Shown: positions 1-7,630 of the stretch, in pieces
Layout: every line of letters starts with the position of its first letter
Numbering within the stretch: the stretch's first letter is position 1
From: Thioalkalivibrio nitratireducens
GTDB lineage: Bacteria; Pseudomonadota; Gammaproteobacteria; Ectothiorhodospirales; Ectothiorhodospiraceae
Assembly: GCA_011390385.1 (NCBI GenBank)
Contig: JAABSN010000017.1
Span: 1 to 31,288, forward strand
DNA length: 31,288 nt
Direction of reading: 5' to 3'
Position numbers and translations under genes: made by a program
The notes under the pieces: model-generated
The model's input: the letters and a program-made list of their open reading frames with translations, nothing else
The model's database searches: none
Told to the model about the DNA's origin: nothing

Positions 1-42
1 ATGCGGGAGATCCAGCGCGAAGCACAGCGTGGTATGCGCTGA
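1..42 (+). CDS. 3' end of an unidentified CDS (partial)
   Basis: The first 42 bases read as an open frame ending in TGA, with C-terminal residues MREIQREAQRGMR. The frame is open to the left edge, so this could be the tail of a plus-strand gene that converges on the radical SAM gene, or a chance open frame. A hairpin at 64-90 just after the stop fits a real gene end. The fragment is too short to name a family. Confidence 0.35.
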   Translation: MREIQREAQRGMR

Positions 43-63
43 GTCTGGCGCCGCCATGTGGTT

Positions 64-90
64 CCCGGATCAGCCTTGCGGCTGTCCGGG
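64..90. terminator. Terminator-like hairpin between convergent gene ends
   Basis: CCCGGA, one bulged T, CAGCC, loop TTGC, GGCTG, TCCGGG form an 11-bp stem with a four-base loop. It lies between the stop at 42 and the minus-strand stop at 121. No T-run follows on either strand, so classical intrinsic termination is uncertain. It may be a bidirectional 3'-end hairpin. Confidence 0.45.
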
Positions 91-120
91 CCGGCCTGTC
101 ATGTGTCACCCGGCGAACTG

Positions 121-1272
121 TCAGTCGTCGGCTTCGAAATCGAAGGTGCCCACCTGTTCGCCGGCCATCTGGCGGCGAACCACATCAACGTCCCGCGCGT
201 TCAGCGCAAACGGAAAGCTGAAGATGTCAGCCGGACTGGAATCGCCATAGGGCCGGTTGCAGGCGGAAACCGCCTCGTCGCCGTTGCCGGGGCAGCCGGA
301 GGTGCGAAAGGGCTTCCCGGAGTCGATCACCGCATCGAGTTCCTGGCGGTCGAGTCCGAAGTCGGTGATTCGCCCCTCTGCGTCGAAACGCATTTCAGCA
401 ACCCTGGCTCCGGCGTAATCAATCAGGTAGCGGCCGAGTTGCACGCGGCGCCATTGGTCGCGGGGCACCGGGTTCCAGTCTTCCATCATCGAGCCGCGTT
501 CCGGAAAGAATGCGAACATGTGGTTGTGCCCGCCCATGTCACGGATGCGCTGGCAGACCTCGAGCATGTCGCGCTCGGTCTCGCCCATGCCGCAGATCAG
601 GTGCGCACCGAACTTCTCGGGTCCGTAAATCTCCGCGGCCCACTCCAGCGCCTGCCAATACTTGTCCCAGCGGTGGGGACTGTGCACCGTCTTACCCCGG
701 GTGCGCTCGAAGATTTCGGGGGTGACAGCATCCAGTGCGACGGTGAAGATATCGGCGCCCCGGTTGCGCAGGTCCTCCAGATCGGCATAGCGCATGGTGG
801 TCGGGTTGGAAAGGATCGACACGGGTATATCAGGTACCTGTGCCACCCATTGGTCGAGCAGGGTGATGGTGTCGTCCCCGGAGTCGGGATGCGTGATCAT
901 GGAGATGCACATCCGCTCGAATGCCCCGTGATCGGCCCGGTTGCACACGCGTTCGATCACGTCGTCGTAACGCGCGGTGGGCCAGTCGACACGGATGAAA
1001 TTGCGATCCGCATAGGCACTCTCTTCTTCGCGATGTCGCGCAAGGCCGCAATAGCTGCAGTTGGCGCGGCAACCTTCGGCGTAGGTCACCAACAGGTTGA
1101 GGCAATGCGTACAGGCGGTCCGGTGCATGCTGCCGTGGACCAGCCCCAGGGTGATCGCAGCCGCGGTGGACATCTGTACATATTCCGGAGAGCGCATCTC
1201 CGGAGTCCGGGTGTAATCGCGCGGGCGATGGAAATGGACGGGTGTTGCCACGGACTCGACGCGGGCATTCAT
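121..1272 (-). CDS. Radical SAM protein, LipS1/LipS2-type lipoyl synthase component (biotin-synthase-related)
   Basis: A 383-residue radical SAM enzyme. The cluster motif CRANCSYC gives C68-x3-C72-x2-C75. Further cysteines that could bind an auxiliary FeS cluster are C54/C57 (ACTHC) and C327/C338 (SGCPGN...ACNRPY). Start ATG at 1272 follows a perfect GGAGGT (1279-1284) at 6 nt; longer in-frame starts lack this. It is the last gene of the minus operon, 52 bp after the LipT-like gene. Paired radical SAM proteins LipS1 and LipS2 are known to insert the two sulfurs of lipoate in archaea and in sHdr-type sulfur oxidisers. This one looks like the biotin-synthase-related (COG2516-like) partner. I cannot say which of the numbers 1 or 2 applies. 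Family is confident, exact role inferred from the neighbours. Confidence 0.8.
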   Translation of the reverse strand: MNARVESVATPVHFHRPRDYTRTPEMRSPEYVQMSTAAAITLGLVHGSMHRTACTHCLNLLVTYAEGCRANCSYCGLARHREEESAYADRNFIRVDWPTARYDDVIERVCNRADHGAFERMCISMITHPDSGDDTITLLDQWVAQVPDIPVSILSNPTTMRYADLEDLRNRGADIFTVALDAVTPEIFERTRGKTVHSPHRWDKYWQALEWAAEIYGPEKFGAHLICGMGETERDMLEVCQRIRDMGGHNHMFAFFPERGSMMEDWNPVPRDQWRRVQLGRYLIDYAGARVAEMRFDAEGRITDFGLDRQELDAVIDSGKPFRTSGCPGNGDEAVSACNRPYGDSSPADIFSFPFALNARDVDVVRRQMAGEQVGTFDFEADD

Positions 1273-1324
1273 TTCAGGACCTCCAGGGGGCGGATGCGAA
1301 CTTGTAATGGGATGGGCTGCGCAG

Positions 1325-2395
1325 TCATGCTGCGGCGGCCCCGAAGTATTCGTCGAAGGCGATCCAGCCTTGGCGCTGAGTGGCATCCTGCCGGGCTGCG
1401 GGCGTGCGCCACAGGGGTTGCAGCGCGCGGCGGCGCGCAACGGCGCGCGCGAGCGCCGGGCCGAACTGATCGCGCATGTCCTCTTCGTATTCCTCGAAGG
1501 CCTGGGCATCCCCGTTCAGGAAGGCCACCGCGGCGTTGCCGGCATGCTCACCCGACACGACTGCGGCGGCGATCCCCGCCCCGGTGATCGGGTGGGTGAG
1601 GCCTGCGGCGTCACCGACGAACGCGATGCAGCCGTTTTGCAGCCGCTTGCGGAGCCCGCCCACTGGAATCGCACCGCCGGTGCGGCGCAATATTTCTGGG
1701 CCGACTTCTCCCCGTTCGATCAGCCGCTGGTGCAGTCGGTCCAGCGGGCCCTTGAGATCCGGCTGCAAGCGCTGATCGAGCCCGAGGCCTAGGTTGGCAA
1801 CGTCGCCTCGGGGAAACAGCCAGGCGTATCCGCCCGGATAATCGTCCGAAAGCCAGATGATCGTGTCGCCGAGCGGTTGCGGCAGCGGCACGGTGTACTG
1901 ACGTGTGATCACCGTCGCCAACGGGGCGAACCCAAGCGATGTGCCCACGGTCGAGTGTGGACCATCGGCGGCGACCAGCGCGCGGTAGCGGATGGACTGC
2001 ACCTGTCCATTGCGGCGTATCGTCGCGATCCGCTCCGTGGGATCCAGCGCCGTCAGGCGCGAGGCGGTCCAGAGTTCGGCGCCATGATCCTGCGCCGAGC
2101 GGGCAATCGCGCGGTCGAACTCGGCGCGATCAATCATCAGACCGGGGAAATCGCTGGGATGCACTGCGCCGGAAGGAAGAATGCTTTGCATCCCGGTGAT
2201 CGACTGGAGGCGTACCGGGTAGGCTCGGGCATAGGCGCCCATCGGGTTCGGGATGAATTCCGCGCACTGTACCGGTTCGCCGATGATCTGCCGGCGATCG
2301 ACGGCCAGGACTTCCAGCCCCCCCGCGGCGGCCTTGCCGGCAGCGCTACCCCCGCCGGGCCCCAGACCGATCACCAGCAGATCCACCGATTTCAT
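1325..2395 (-). CDS. lipT: FAD-dependent oxidoreductase, LipT-like (geranylgeranyl-reductase family)
   Basis: A 356-residue flavoprotein. The N-terminal Rossmann motif is GLGPGGGSAAG (10-20), followed by GEPVQCAEF (39-47) and the second FAD motif CIAFVGDAAGLTHPITGAG (256-274), the layout of geranylgeranyl-reductase-like enzymes. The start ATG at 2395 overlaps the ligase stop as ATGA, so the two are translationally coupled. A longer upstream frame runs antisense-free through the ligase gene and is not needed. In sHdr-linked lipoate clusters such a flavoprotein is called LipT and is thought to supply electrons to the radical SAM sulfur insertion. That role is established only by association. 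The flavin family assignment is secure; the LipT name rests on gene context. Confidence 0.8.
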   Translation of the reverse strand: MKSVDLLVIGLGPGGGSAAGKAAAGGLEVLAVDRRQIIGEPVQCAEFIPNPMGAYARAYPVRLQSITGMQSILPSGAVHPSDFPGLMIDRAEFDRAIARSAQDHGAELWTASRLTALDPTERIATIRRNGQVQSIRYRALVAADGPHSTVGTSLGFAPLATVITRQYTVPLPQPLGDTIIWLSDDYPGGYAWLFPRGDVANLGLGLDQRLQPDLKGPLDRLHQRLIERGEVGPEILRRTGGAIPVGGLRKRLQNGCIAFVGDAAGLTHPITGAGIAAAVVSGEHAGNAAVAFLNGDAQAFEEYEEDMRDQFGPALARAVARRRALQPLWRTPAARQDATQRQGWIAFDEYFGAAAA

Positions 2396-3501
2396 GACGG
2401 ACGCTCGGTCGCTCCGGTGGTCGGGGAGGCGACGGTGGTCTTTGCCAGCGCATTGCGCAGCACGGTCAGGAAATCGTCCGGTGAAAGCAGCAGCATCTCG
2501 GCCGGGCTCCGGGTGAAGAAACGCCGGATGTTGTCTTCCAGTTCGCTGACCGGCGTATCGCGCAGGCTGGCCTCGAGATCGACCACGGTGCGGCCCGGTT
2601 TCACAAAGAAATCCCCCGTAATCCAGACCTGCTTGATGCGGTCTCGGGCATGGTCCAACGCCAGCGCCGCACGCATCAGGCCGCCGGGAGACTTGTGCAG
2701 GCCCTCCAGTATGCCGGCTTCGGCAGCGGGCCGGTGATGCTGGAAGATCCACTCCGGGGTATCCATTTCCCGCAGCGCTTCGGCAAATCGTGCTTCCTCG
2801 GTCGGGTTCAGCGCGTCATCCCACTCCAGGTTCACATCGAAGGCCTCGGCAAACGATGCGGCGAGTCGTTCCTGCACGATTTCGAACGAGGGCAACCCGC
2901 CCAGCAGGTCCTTCAGGTTCGCGACCCGCTCGCGCGCCGAGGAGATGGCCTTGTCGGAAAGCTTCTCCGCCGGGATGCGCAGGACCCGCAGCATGCGCTC
3001 GACATCGAAGTCGATCAGCAGCGTTCCCTGGTACAGGATGGAGTCACCGTCGAAAGCGCCGCCGGTCCCGGAGACCTTGCGCCCGTCGACCTCGATGTCG
3101 TTGCGCGGCCGGAAGCGGGCATCGACACCCAGGGCGCTGATGCCGCGGGCTGCAGCCTCGCAGATGCGTTGGGCGATCAGCGGCATCTCGGCGGTGCCAA
3201 GAAAGCGTTTGTCCAGGTACAGTTCCCAGCCGATCTGTGTCTGGTCGAAATAGATCGCGCCACCACCGGTGATGCGGCGCTGGATATCGATACCGTGTTC
3301 CTGGCAGTAATCCGATCGTAGTTCCTGCTCGACACTCTGATGAAATCCGACCAGCGCGCAGGGGGTGAAACGCAGGAAGCGCAGCGTATGTGGCGAGACG
3401 CCTTCCTGGTGCGCCTCCAGCAGTGCCCGGTTCAGCGCCAGGTTCTCGGCGGCACAGCGCAGGCCGGTATCGATGACACGCAGGGTTTTGGGATCACGCA
3501 T
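2392..3501 (-). CDS. sLpl(AB): Lipoate-protein ligase, sLpl(AB) type
   Basis: A 369-residue ligase. The catalytic half carries RRITGGGA (75-82) and the lysine motif GRKVSGTGGAF (140-150, K142), which adenylates and transfers lipoate or octanoate to a lysine of a carrier protein. The C-terminal part (about 265-345, HKSPGGLMRAAL...ITGDFFV) is the small LplB-like accessory domain, so both halves are in one chain. It begins 3 nt after the upstream radical SAM stop and ends in an ATGA overlap with the LipT-like gene. Between LipS- and LipT-type genes it fits the sLpl(AB) ligase that serves lipoate-binding protein LbpA of the sHdr system. The LbpA target is not in the window. Ordinary LplA is the alternative, but context argues against it. 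Confidence 0.85.
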   Translation of the reverse strand: MRDPKTLRVIDTGLRCAAENLALNRALLEAHQEGVSPHTLRFLRFTPCALVGFHQSVEQELRSDYCQEHGIDIQRRITGGGAIYFDQTQIGWELYLDKRFLGTAEMPLIAQRICEAAARGISALGVDARFRPRNDIEVDGRKVSGTGGAFDGDSILYQGTLLIDFDVERMLRVLRIPAEKLSDKAISSARERVANLKDLLGGLPSFEIVQERLAASFAEAFDVNLEWDDALNPTEEARFAEALREMDTPEWIFQHHRPAAEAGILEGLHKSPGGLMRAALALDHARDRIKQVWITGDFFVKPGRTVVDLEASLRDTPVSELEDNIRRFFTRSPAEMLLLSPDDFLTVLRNALAKTTVASPTTGATERPS

Positions 3502-3504
3502 GAC

Positions 3505-4683
3505 TCAGGACTCCATCAGGTCGCGGACTGGGGAGAGCGCTGCAGGCGCGGCGACAACCGGAATGCTCAGGCCGCGACCCTGGGTGGCGGCCCGGCGTCG
3601 GACTTCTTCTTGAACGATGGTCTCGACGTCCAGTTCCAGGCCGCTGGGCGCGTCCCCGAGCGCCATCACTTCGTCGCCGACAACGATCGAGCAGCAAGCG
3701 GGGGTTACGCGGACGCGCCGCCCGAGCCGGGCCGCCAGTTCCACCGCACCGTCGGCCGGGTGCGCGATGCCGTCCAGGCCCGCCATGACCGCGTAGGTGT
3801 CGATCTGCATCCGGGCCTCGCCCGGGGGGCGCGCGCAGCCAAGGAGCAGGGGCGTGGCCGGCAGGGCGGCACGGGCAGCGCGGAAGAAATGTCCGGCCTC
3901 CGTCGAATCCGGTGTCGCAAAGGGCTTCTTCTCACTGGCGTAGAAGGGCATCACAACGACCAGGACCACCGCATCCGGAAGGTGGCGCTGGATGATCTCC
4001 AGAGCCTTCCATTCGCCCAGCATCTGGCCATAATGAAGCCCGATCACGATGTGTGGCACGACTTTCATTCGGGTTCGCACCAGACTCTCCAGGGTGGCCT
4101 CGAAATCGGCCACCGACCGGCGCAAGTGATAGACCCGGGTGATGGTTTCCTGGGCACCGATCACGTCCATCATCGCGACATCGATCCCCGCCTGCTCCAT
4201 GCTCAGCGCCGCGTCGTCATCGACGAGTGCCGCATGCGCCGCGATACGGAACTGCGGGAATTCGTCCTTGATCCGCCGGATGGTGTCGTAATAGGGGGCG
4301 TATTCGACCTCATTGCGATGGTTCGAACCGCCGGTGAGCAACATGCCCTGGGCGCCATCGTCGATGATTTCATTCACCACCCGCCAAAGATCTTCCGGGG
4401 TGCGGGCCGGGATCATCGGCTCGAGAATGCTCGCCTTGCAGTGATCGCACTGCAACTTGCAATCCCCGCCGGTGATCGACACCGCCGGCCAGGCGTTCTT
4501 GCCGCAGGTCTTGAGTTCGGAGGTCTGATAGGACTTGAAGGTCGGTGTGTAGAAATGCACCGGGGGAATCGACCTGTCCACGGAGCCATGCCAGTCCCGC
4601 TCGAGCGCCGAGACCAACGCCTGATGGAGCTGCAGGTCCTGCAGTGGTTCGACTGCCTGGACCAGTTCCTGCCAGTTCGTCAT
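3505..4683 (-). CDS. Radical SAM protein, LipS1/LipS2-type lipoyl synthase component (COG1856-like)
   Basis: A 392-residue radical SAM protein and first gene of the minus lipoate operon. CKLQCDHC gives C75-x3-C79-x2-C82. TGGDCKLQC, MLLTGGSN (115-121) and HIVIGLHYG (211-219) follow the usual barrel elements. Additional cysteines C60, C283 and the pair C330/C331 may bind a second cluster that gives up sulfur, as in lipoyl synthases. ATG at 4683 has an AGGGAGA-type ribosome binding site about 6 nt upstream. It lies 3 nt before the ligase start. It resembles the 'uncharacterised homolog of biotin synthase' family that supplies one member of the LipS1/LipS2 pair. The numbering is not assigned. Function is inferred from family and operon. 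Confidence 0.8.
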   Translation of the reverse strand: MTNWQELVQAVEPLQDLQLHQALVSALERDWHGSVDRSIPPVHFYTPTFKSYQTSELKTCGKNAWPAVSITGGDCKLQCDHCKASILEPMIPARTPEDLWRVVNEIIDDGAQGMLLTGGSNHRNEVEYAPYYDTIRRIKDEFPQFRIAAHAALVDDDAALSMEQAGIDVAMMDVIGAQETITRVYHLRRSVADFEATLESLVRTRMKVVPHIVIGLHYGQMLGEWKALEIIQRHLPDAVVLVVVMPFYASEKKPFATPDSTEAGHFFRAARAALPATPLLLGCARPPGEARMQIDTYAVMAGLDGIAHPADGAVELAARLGRRVRVTPACCSIVVGDEVMALGDAPSGLELDVETIVQEEVRRRAATQGRGLSIPVVAAPAALSPVRDLMES

Positions 4684-4834
4684 GCCGCTTCTCCCTTGCT
4701 CGATCCAAAAACGACGCTATCTGCGATGTTCCGGATTCGATTCGCTGAAACCGAATGCTCGCATCCCCTGATGCACCCCGAACTGATCCAAATCAACCCA
4801 GTGGTGGATTCGGTTATTTACAGTAGGACACAAG

Positions 4835-4858
4835 ACAACCTCCGAAATGCCAGGTTGT
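4835..4858. promoter_or_regulatory. Inverted repeat in the divergent lipoate promoter region
   Basis: ACAACCT, 10-base spacer, AGGTTGT is a perfect 7-bp inverted repeat in the 204-bp gap between the divergent radical SAM gene and the ligase-DUF116 gene. Its size and place fit an operator that could act on both directions. No convincing -35/-10 pair was found, and no regulator gene lies next to it. Confidence 0.3.
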
Positions 4859-4887
4859 TGGCCACTGACAGGGATCAGGAACGAAAC

Positions 4888-6534
4888 ATGACAGCAACCG
4901 CACCGCAGTCCAGTCTGCAATCGGCATCCGTGCCCTGTAGCGTTTTTGCCGAGGGGTTGCGCAGCGCGCGGGAGAACGTCGCTGCCGATATCCGGCTACT
5001 GGAGATCGCACCCGCATTGCGGTTTTCCCGGTACCCGGTGAGCGCCGTGATCGGTGCCCATGAACGCGCAGCCATCGCGGTGCGTGGCGAATACTGCTGC
5101 GAAAAGGAGATCGAGGTCGTTCGGCGACCCACCGGTGGGGGCGCGCTGTATATGGACCCCTCGCAGCTATGTTGGGCACTGGCGCTGCCCGAAGACCAAA
5201 CTGGTGATGTCAGGCTTGCTGAAACGCTCGAGCGACATGGCCACGCGATGGTGTCGGCACTGCGGCATCTTGGTGTTGCCGCGCGCTTCGTTTTCCCGAA
5301 CGACATCGAGGTACAGGGCCGCAAGATCGGCAACGGCTTTGCCGGCCGTATTGGCAACCGGATCCTGATTCAGGGCAGCCTGCTGGTCACATCCCCCGAT
5401 GCCGAGTCGATGTTGAAAATCCTGCGGGTACCAACTGAAAAACTGTCGCACGAGGGAGTACTCAGTGCCCGACAACGTCTCGTCAGCGTCGCGGAACTAA
5501 CGGGCCCCAGCAGCCCGGACCCTGCACGGATCCGCGAGAGTCTGTCACAGGCATTCGCCGACGCCTTTGCAATGCGTCTCGTCCCCACCGTTTCCTCGGA
5601 AGCGCCGACGCGATCTACTGCTGATCCAGAGGAAGAACCATCGCCGGCCGATGCGATGAAATCTTTCGTGAAGACCGAGGGCGGCGCGATCTACCTGGCG
5701 ATCGAGAGCAATCCACAGGGACAGGTGATGCAGGCCAGCTTCAGCGGCACGGTGCAGTTCGCACCATCGGATCTGTTTCAACGTCTGAGTACCGGTTTGC
5801 GTGGACGCATGCTTCCGGATTGCGGGCAGGCACTGTCACGTGCAATCAAGAACATTCCGAAGATTGACCTGCTGGGTTTCGGTGTCGGTGATCTGCAGCG
5901 TCTGGTTACGCTGGCAACCGCGCGGCATGAGCAGGGGATCCGTTTCGGGCTCGATCGCGAACAAACCAACACGCTGATCGTGCATAACCCGCACGGGGAG
6001 GATGCCGCGGAGATTCTGGAACGTGCCACGGTCATGCTGGTCCCCTACTGCGCGAAACTGGCCGACTGCAAGTTCCGATTCCGCGACGGCTGCTCGGAAT
6101 GCGGCATGTGCGAGGTCGGCGATGCCTACGCGATGGCCCGGGAGCGGGGTCTGCGCGTGGTCTCGATCACCAATTTCGAGCACCTTCAGGAGACGCTTGA
6201 TGGCATGCGCGCGGACGAGGTTCCGGCCTACGTCGGTATGTGTTGCGAGAGTTTCTATCTGAAGCGTCACTATGCTTTCGAGGCTGCCGGCATTCCGGCG
6301 GTCCTCACCGACATTACCGGGACCACCTGTTACGAACTTCGGGAAGAGGATCTGGCCTATGCCGGGCGTTTCCGGGCCGAGGCGCACCTCAAGCTCGATG
6401 TCGTCGAGAAAGTGATGCGTTTCGTCCCGCGTTTGCCCGATGCGGATACCGGGGCTGCACCGGAGCCGAAATCCGGAACGCGCACGGCCCGACCGAAGCG
6501 ACCCGATACAGAAAGGGTGCGCGGCTCAGGATGA
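4888..6534 (+). CDS. Lipoate-protein ligase-like protein fused to a cysteine-rich DUF116 domain
   Basis: A 548-residue protein of three parts. Residues 1-230 are a lipoate-ligase catalytic domain with RRPTGGGA (79-86) and GRKIGNG (K146). Residues about 257-320 look like the LplB-type accessory domain (GGAIYLAI...ASFSGTVQF). Residues about 360-512 are DUF116, with cysteines C388, C394, C402, C405, C408, C452, C453 and C481, a likely metal or FeS site. A charged, proline-rich linker (235-255) and a basic tail flank these. ATG at 4888 follows CAGGA at 7 nt; the upstream in-frame extension is antisense to the radical SAM gene and rejected. The gene is divergent from the LipS/sLpl/LipT operon, implying a role in the same lipoate assembly. 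What DUF116 does is unknown; sulfur or cluster delivery is only a guess. It overlaps the SDR stop by 9 bp, tail to tail. Confidence 0.82.
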   Translation: MTATAPQSSLQSASVPCSVFAEGLRSARENVAADIRLLEIAPALRFSRYPVSAVIGAHERAAIAVRGEYCCEKEIEVVRRPTGGGALYMDPSQLCWALALPEDQTGDVRLAETLERHGHAMVSALRHLGVAARFVFPNDIEVQGRKIGNGFAGRIGNRILIQGSLLVTSPDAESMLKILRVPTEKLSHEGVLSARQRLVSVAELTGPSSPDPARIRESLSQAFADAFAMRLVPTVSSEAPTRSTADPEEEPSPADAMKSFVKTEGGAIYLAIESNPQGQVMQASFSGTVQFAPSDLFQRLSTGLRGRMLPDCGQALSRAIKNIPKIDLLGFGVGDLQRLVTLATARHEQGIRFGLDREQTNTLIVHNPHGEDAAEILERATVMLVPYCAKLADCKFRFRDGCSECGMCEVGDAYAMARERGLRVVSITNFEHLQETLDGMRADEVPAYVGMCCESFYLKRHYAFEAAGIPAVLTDITGTTCYELREEDLAYAGRFRAEAHLKLDVVEKVMRFVPRLPDADTGAAPEPKSGTRTARPKRPDTERVRGSG

Positions 6535-7326
6535 GGCCGCCGCGGATGCTTCCGGCACCGATATCATGCCCTCCAGCGAGAGGTGCTCGCCGGTGACCCG
6601 ACCGGCGTCCGGTCCCAGCAGGTAGAGGTAGGGAGCGACCACCTGCTCTGGAGTCGGAAGCAGTGCGGGGTTCTCACCGGGGAAGTGCAGGGCCCGGAAA
6701 CGCGTGCGGACGGGGCCGGTGTCGATCCCGTTCACACGGATGAAGCCTTTGTCACCCGAGTGTTCGAGGGCCAGGATATCGATCAGCGCATCCTGGCCGG
6801 CCTTGGCAACGCCAAAGGCCCCCCAGAAGGCCTTGCGTGCGTTCTGGGTGGAAACCACGATGGAACCCTCGCCACTGACCTCGAGCATGGGCAGTACCGC
6901 CTGAGTCAGCAACGCCGGTCCGTTCAGATTCGCATGCATCACGCGAGCCCAGAGTTCCGGGTCGTAGTACTTCATTGGCGTCAGATTCCCGGCCCAGCCC
7001 GCGTTCAGAACCAGTCCATCGAGGCGCCCGAGCGACCCGAGGATGTTCTCGGCGAGATCCGAGTAATCCTTGACGGTAGCCCCCTCGAAATTCAACGGGT
7101 AGATGGCGGCTTGCGGATAGCCGGCTGCTTCGATCTCGTCGTATGCCTTTTCCAGCGGTTTGATTTCACGGTCAAGCAGGATGACTGTGGCCCCGGCCGC
7201 CGCAGCCGCCAGGCTGACCGCCCTGCCGATACCCTCGGCCGCACCGGTCACCAGAATGACGCGTTCGGCGAAAGAACCAGGATTGGCCCGATAGTTGATG
7301 AGTGTCGTTACGTCCAGTCCGGACAA
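6526..7326 (-). CDS. yciK: SDR-family oxidoreductase, YciK-like, with altered catalytic Tyr
   Basis: A 266-residue short-chain dehydrogenase/reductase. The nucleotide-binding TGAAEGIG motif is at 28-35, the NAG motif at 108-110, and the active-site Ser in VVST (159). The usual YxxxK is FGVAK (F171, K175): the Tyr codon position reads TTT, so the catalytic tyrosine is missing. The best start is TTG at 7326, 6 nt after a perfect AGGAGG; the ATG at 7365 has no ribosome binding site. Length and sequence near the N terminus fit YciK. YciK genes usually sit in the ubiG-gph operon of gammaproteobacteria, but here the gene stands apart. Its substrate is unknown, and the Phe change questions normal dehydrogenase activity. 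Confidence 0.75.
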   Translation of the reverse strand: MSGLDVTTLINYRANPGSFAERVILVTGAAEGIGRAVSLAAAAAGATVILLDREIKPLEKAYDEIEAAGYPQAAIYPLNFEGATVKDYSDLAENILGSLGRLDGLVLNAGWAGNLTPMKYYDPELWARVMHANLNGPALLTQAVLPMLEVSGEGSIVVSTQNARKAFWGAFGVAKAGQDALIDILALEHSGDKGFIRVNGIDTGPVRTRFRALHFPGENPALLPTPEQVVAPYLYLLGPDAGRVTGEHLSLEGMISVPEASAAASS

Positions 7327-7524
7327 GAGGTGCCTCCTGCGTTCAAAAGTGTCCAACGATGCCATTTTAAGCCAGTTTGCATCCGTGCTTCGAGCGACAG
7401 GACCTGTTCGTGCATACCGGCTGCCGGGCGTTTCGTCGACCATGCAGGGTTGGCGCAACTTGTTTCCGGCGTGAATACTGGCTACGTTCAGCGTGTTGAT
7501 GCTGGATTCCCGGATCTGCCCATG

Positions 7525-7551
7525 CCTTCCAGACAACGTCCCGATGGAAGG
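7525..7551. repeat. 7-bp inverted repeat (CCTTCCA/TGGAAGG)
   Basis: CCTTCCA, 13-base spacer, TGGAAGG. It lies 23 bp before the larger 7575-7630 stem, in the region upstream of the histidine kinase. It may be a protein operator or part of a structured leader; nothing in the sequence decides between them. Confidence 0.3.
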
Positions 7552-7574
7552 ATGACTTCCTGCTTCACCGACCA

Positions 7575-7630
7575 CGTGGGACAGCGGTCCTTGTCCGGGG
7601 AGCGGCATATGAAAGGACCGTTGTCTTGCG
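7575..7630 (+). promoter_or_regulatory. 16-bp stem-loop that displays a ribosome binding site and ATG in its loop
   Basis: Arms 7575-7590 and 7615-7630 pair without a break: 12 Watson-Crick and 4 G-U pairs when transcribed as plus-strand RNA. On the minus strand the four G-U pairs become A-C mismatches, so the structure is strand-specific. The 24-base loop (7591-7614) contains GGGGAG and an ATG 6 nt later. It lies 145 nt before the histidine kinase start. Regulatory function is inferred from structure only. Confidence 0.4.

Noticed and set aside
58..1587. Long plus-strand open frame over the first radical SAM gene
   Set aside because: It is antisense to a gene with intact family motifs and lacks any recognisable domain; long spurious frames are common in GC-rich DNA.
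3340..4887. In-frame upstream extension of the ligase-DUF116 gene
   Set aside because: It runs antisense through the radical SAM gene and the promoter gap; the ligase homology begins near the ATG at 4888, which has a ribosome binding site.
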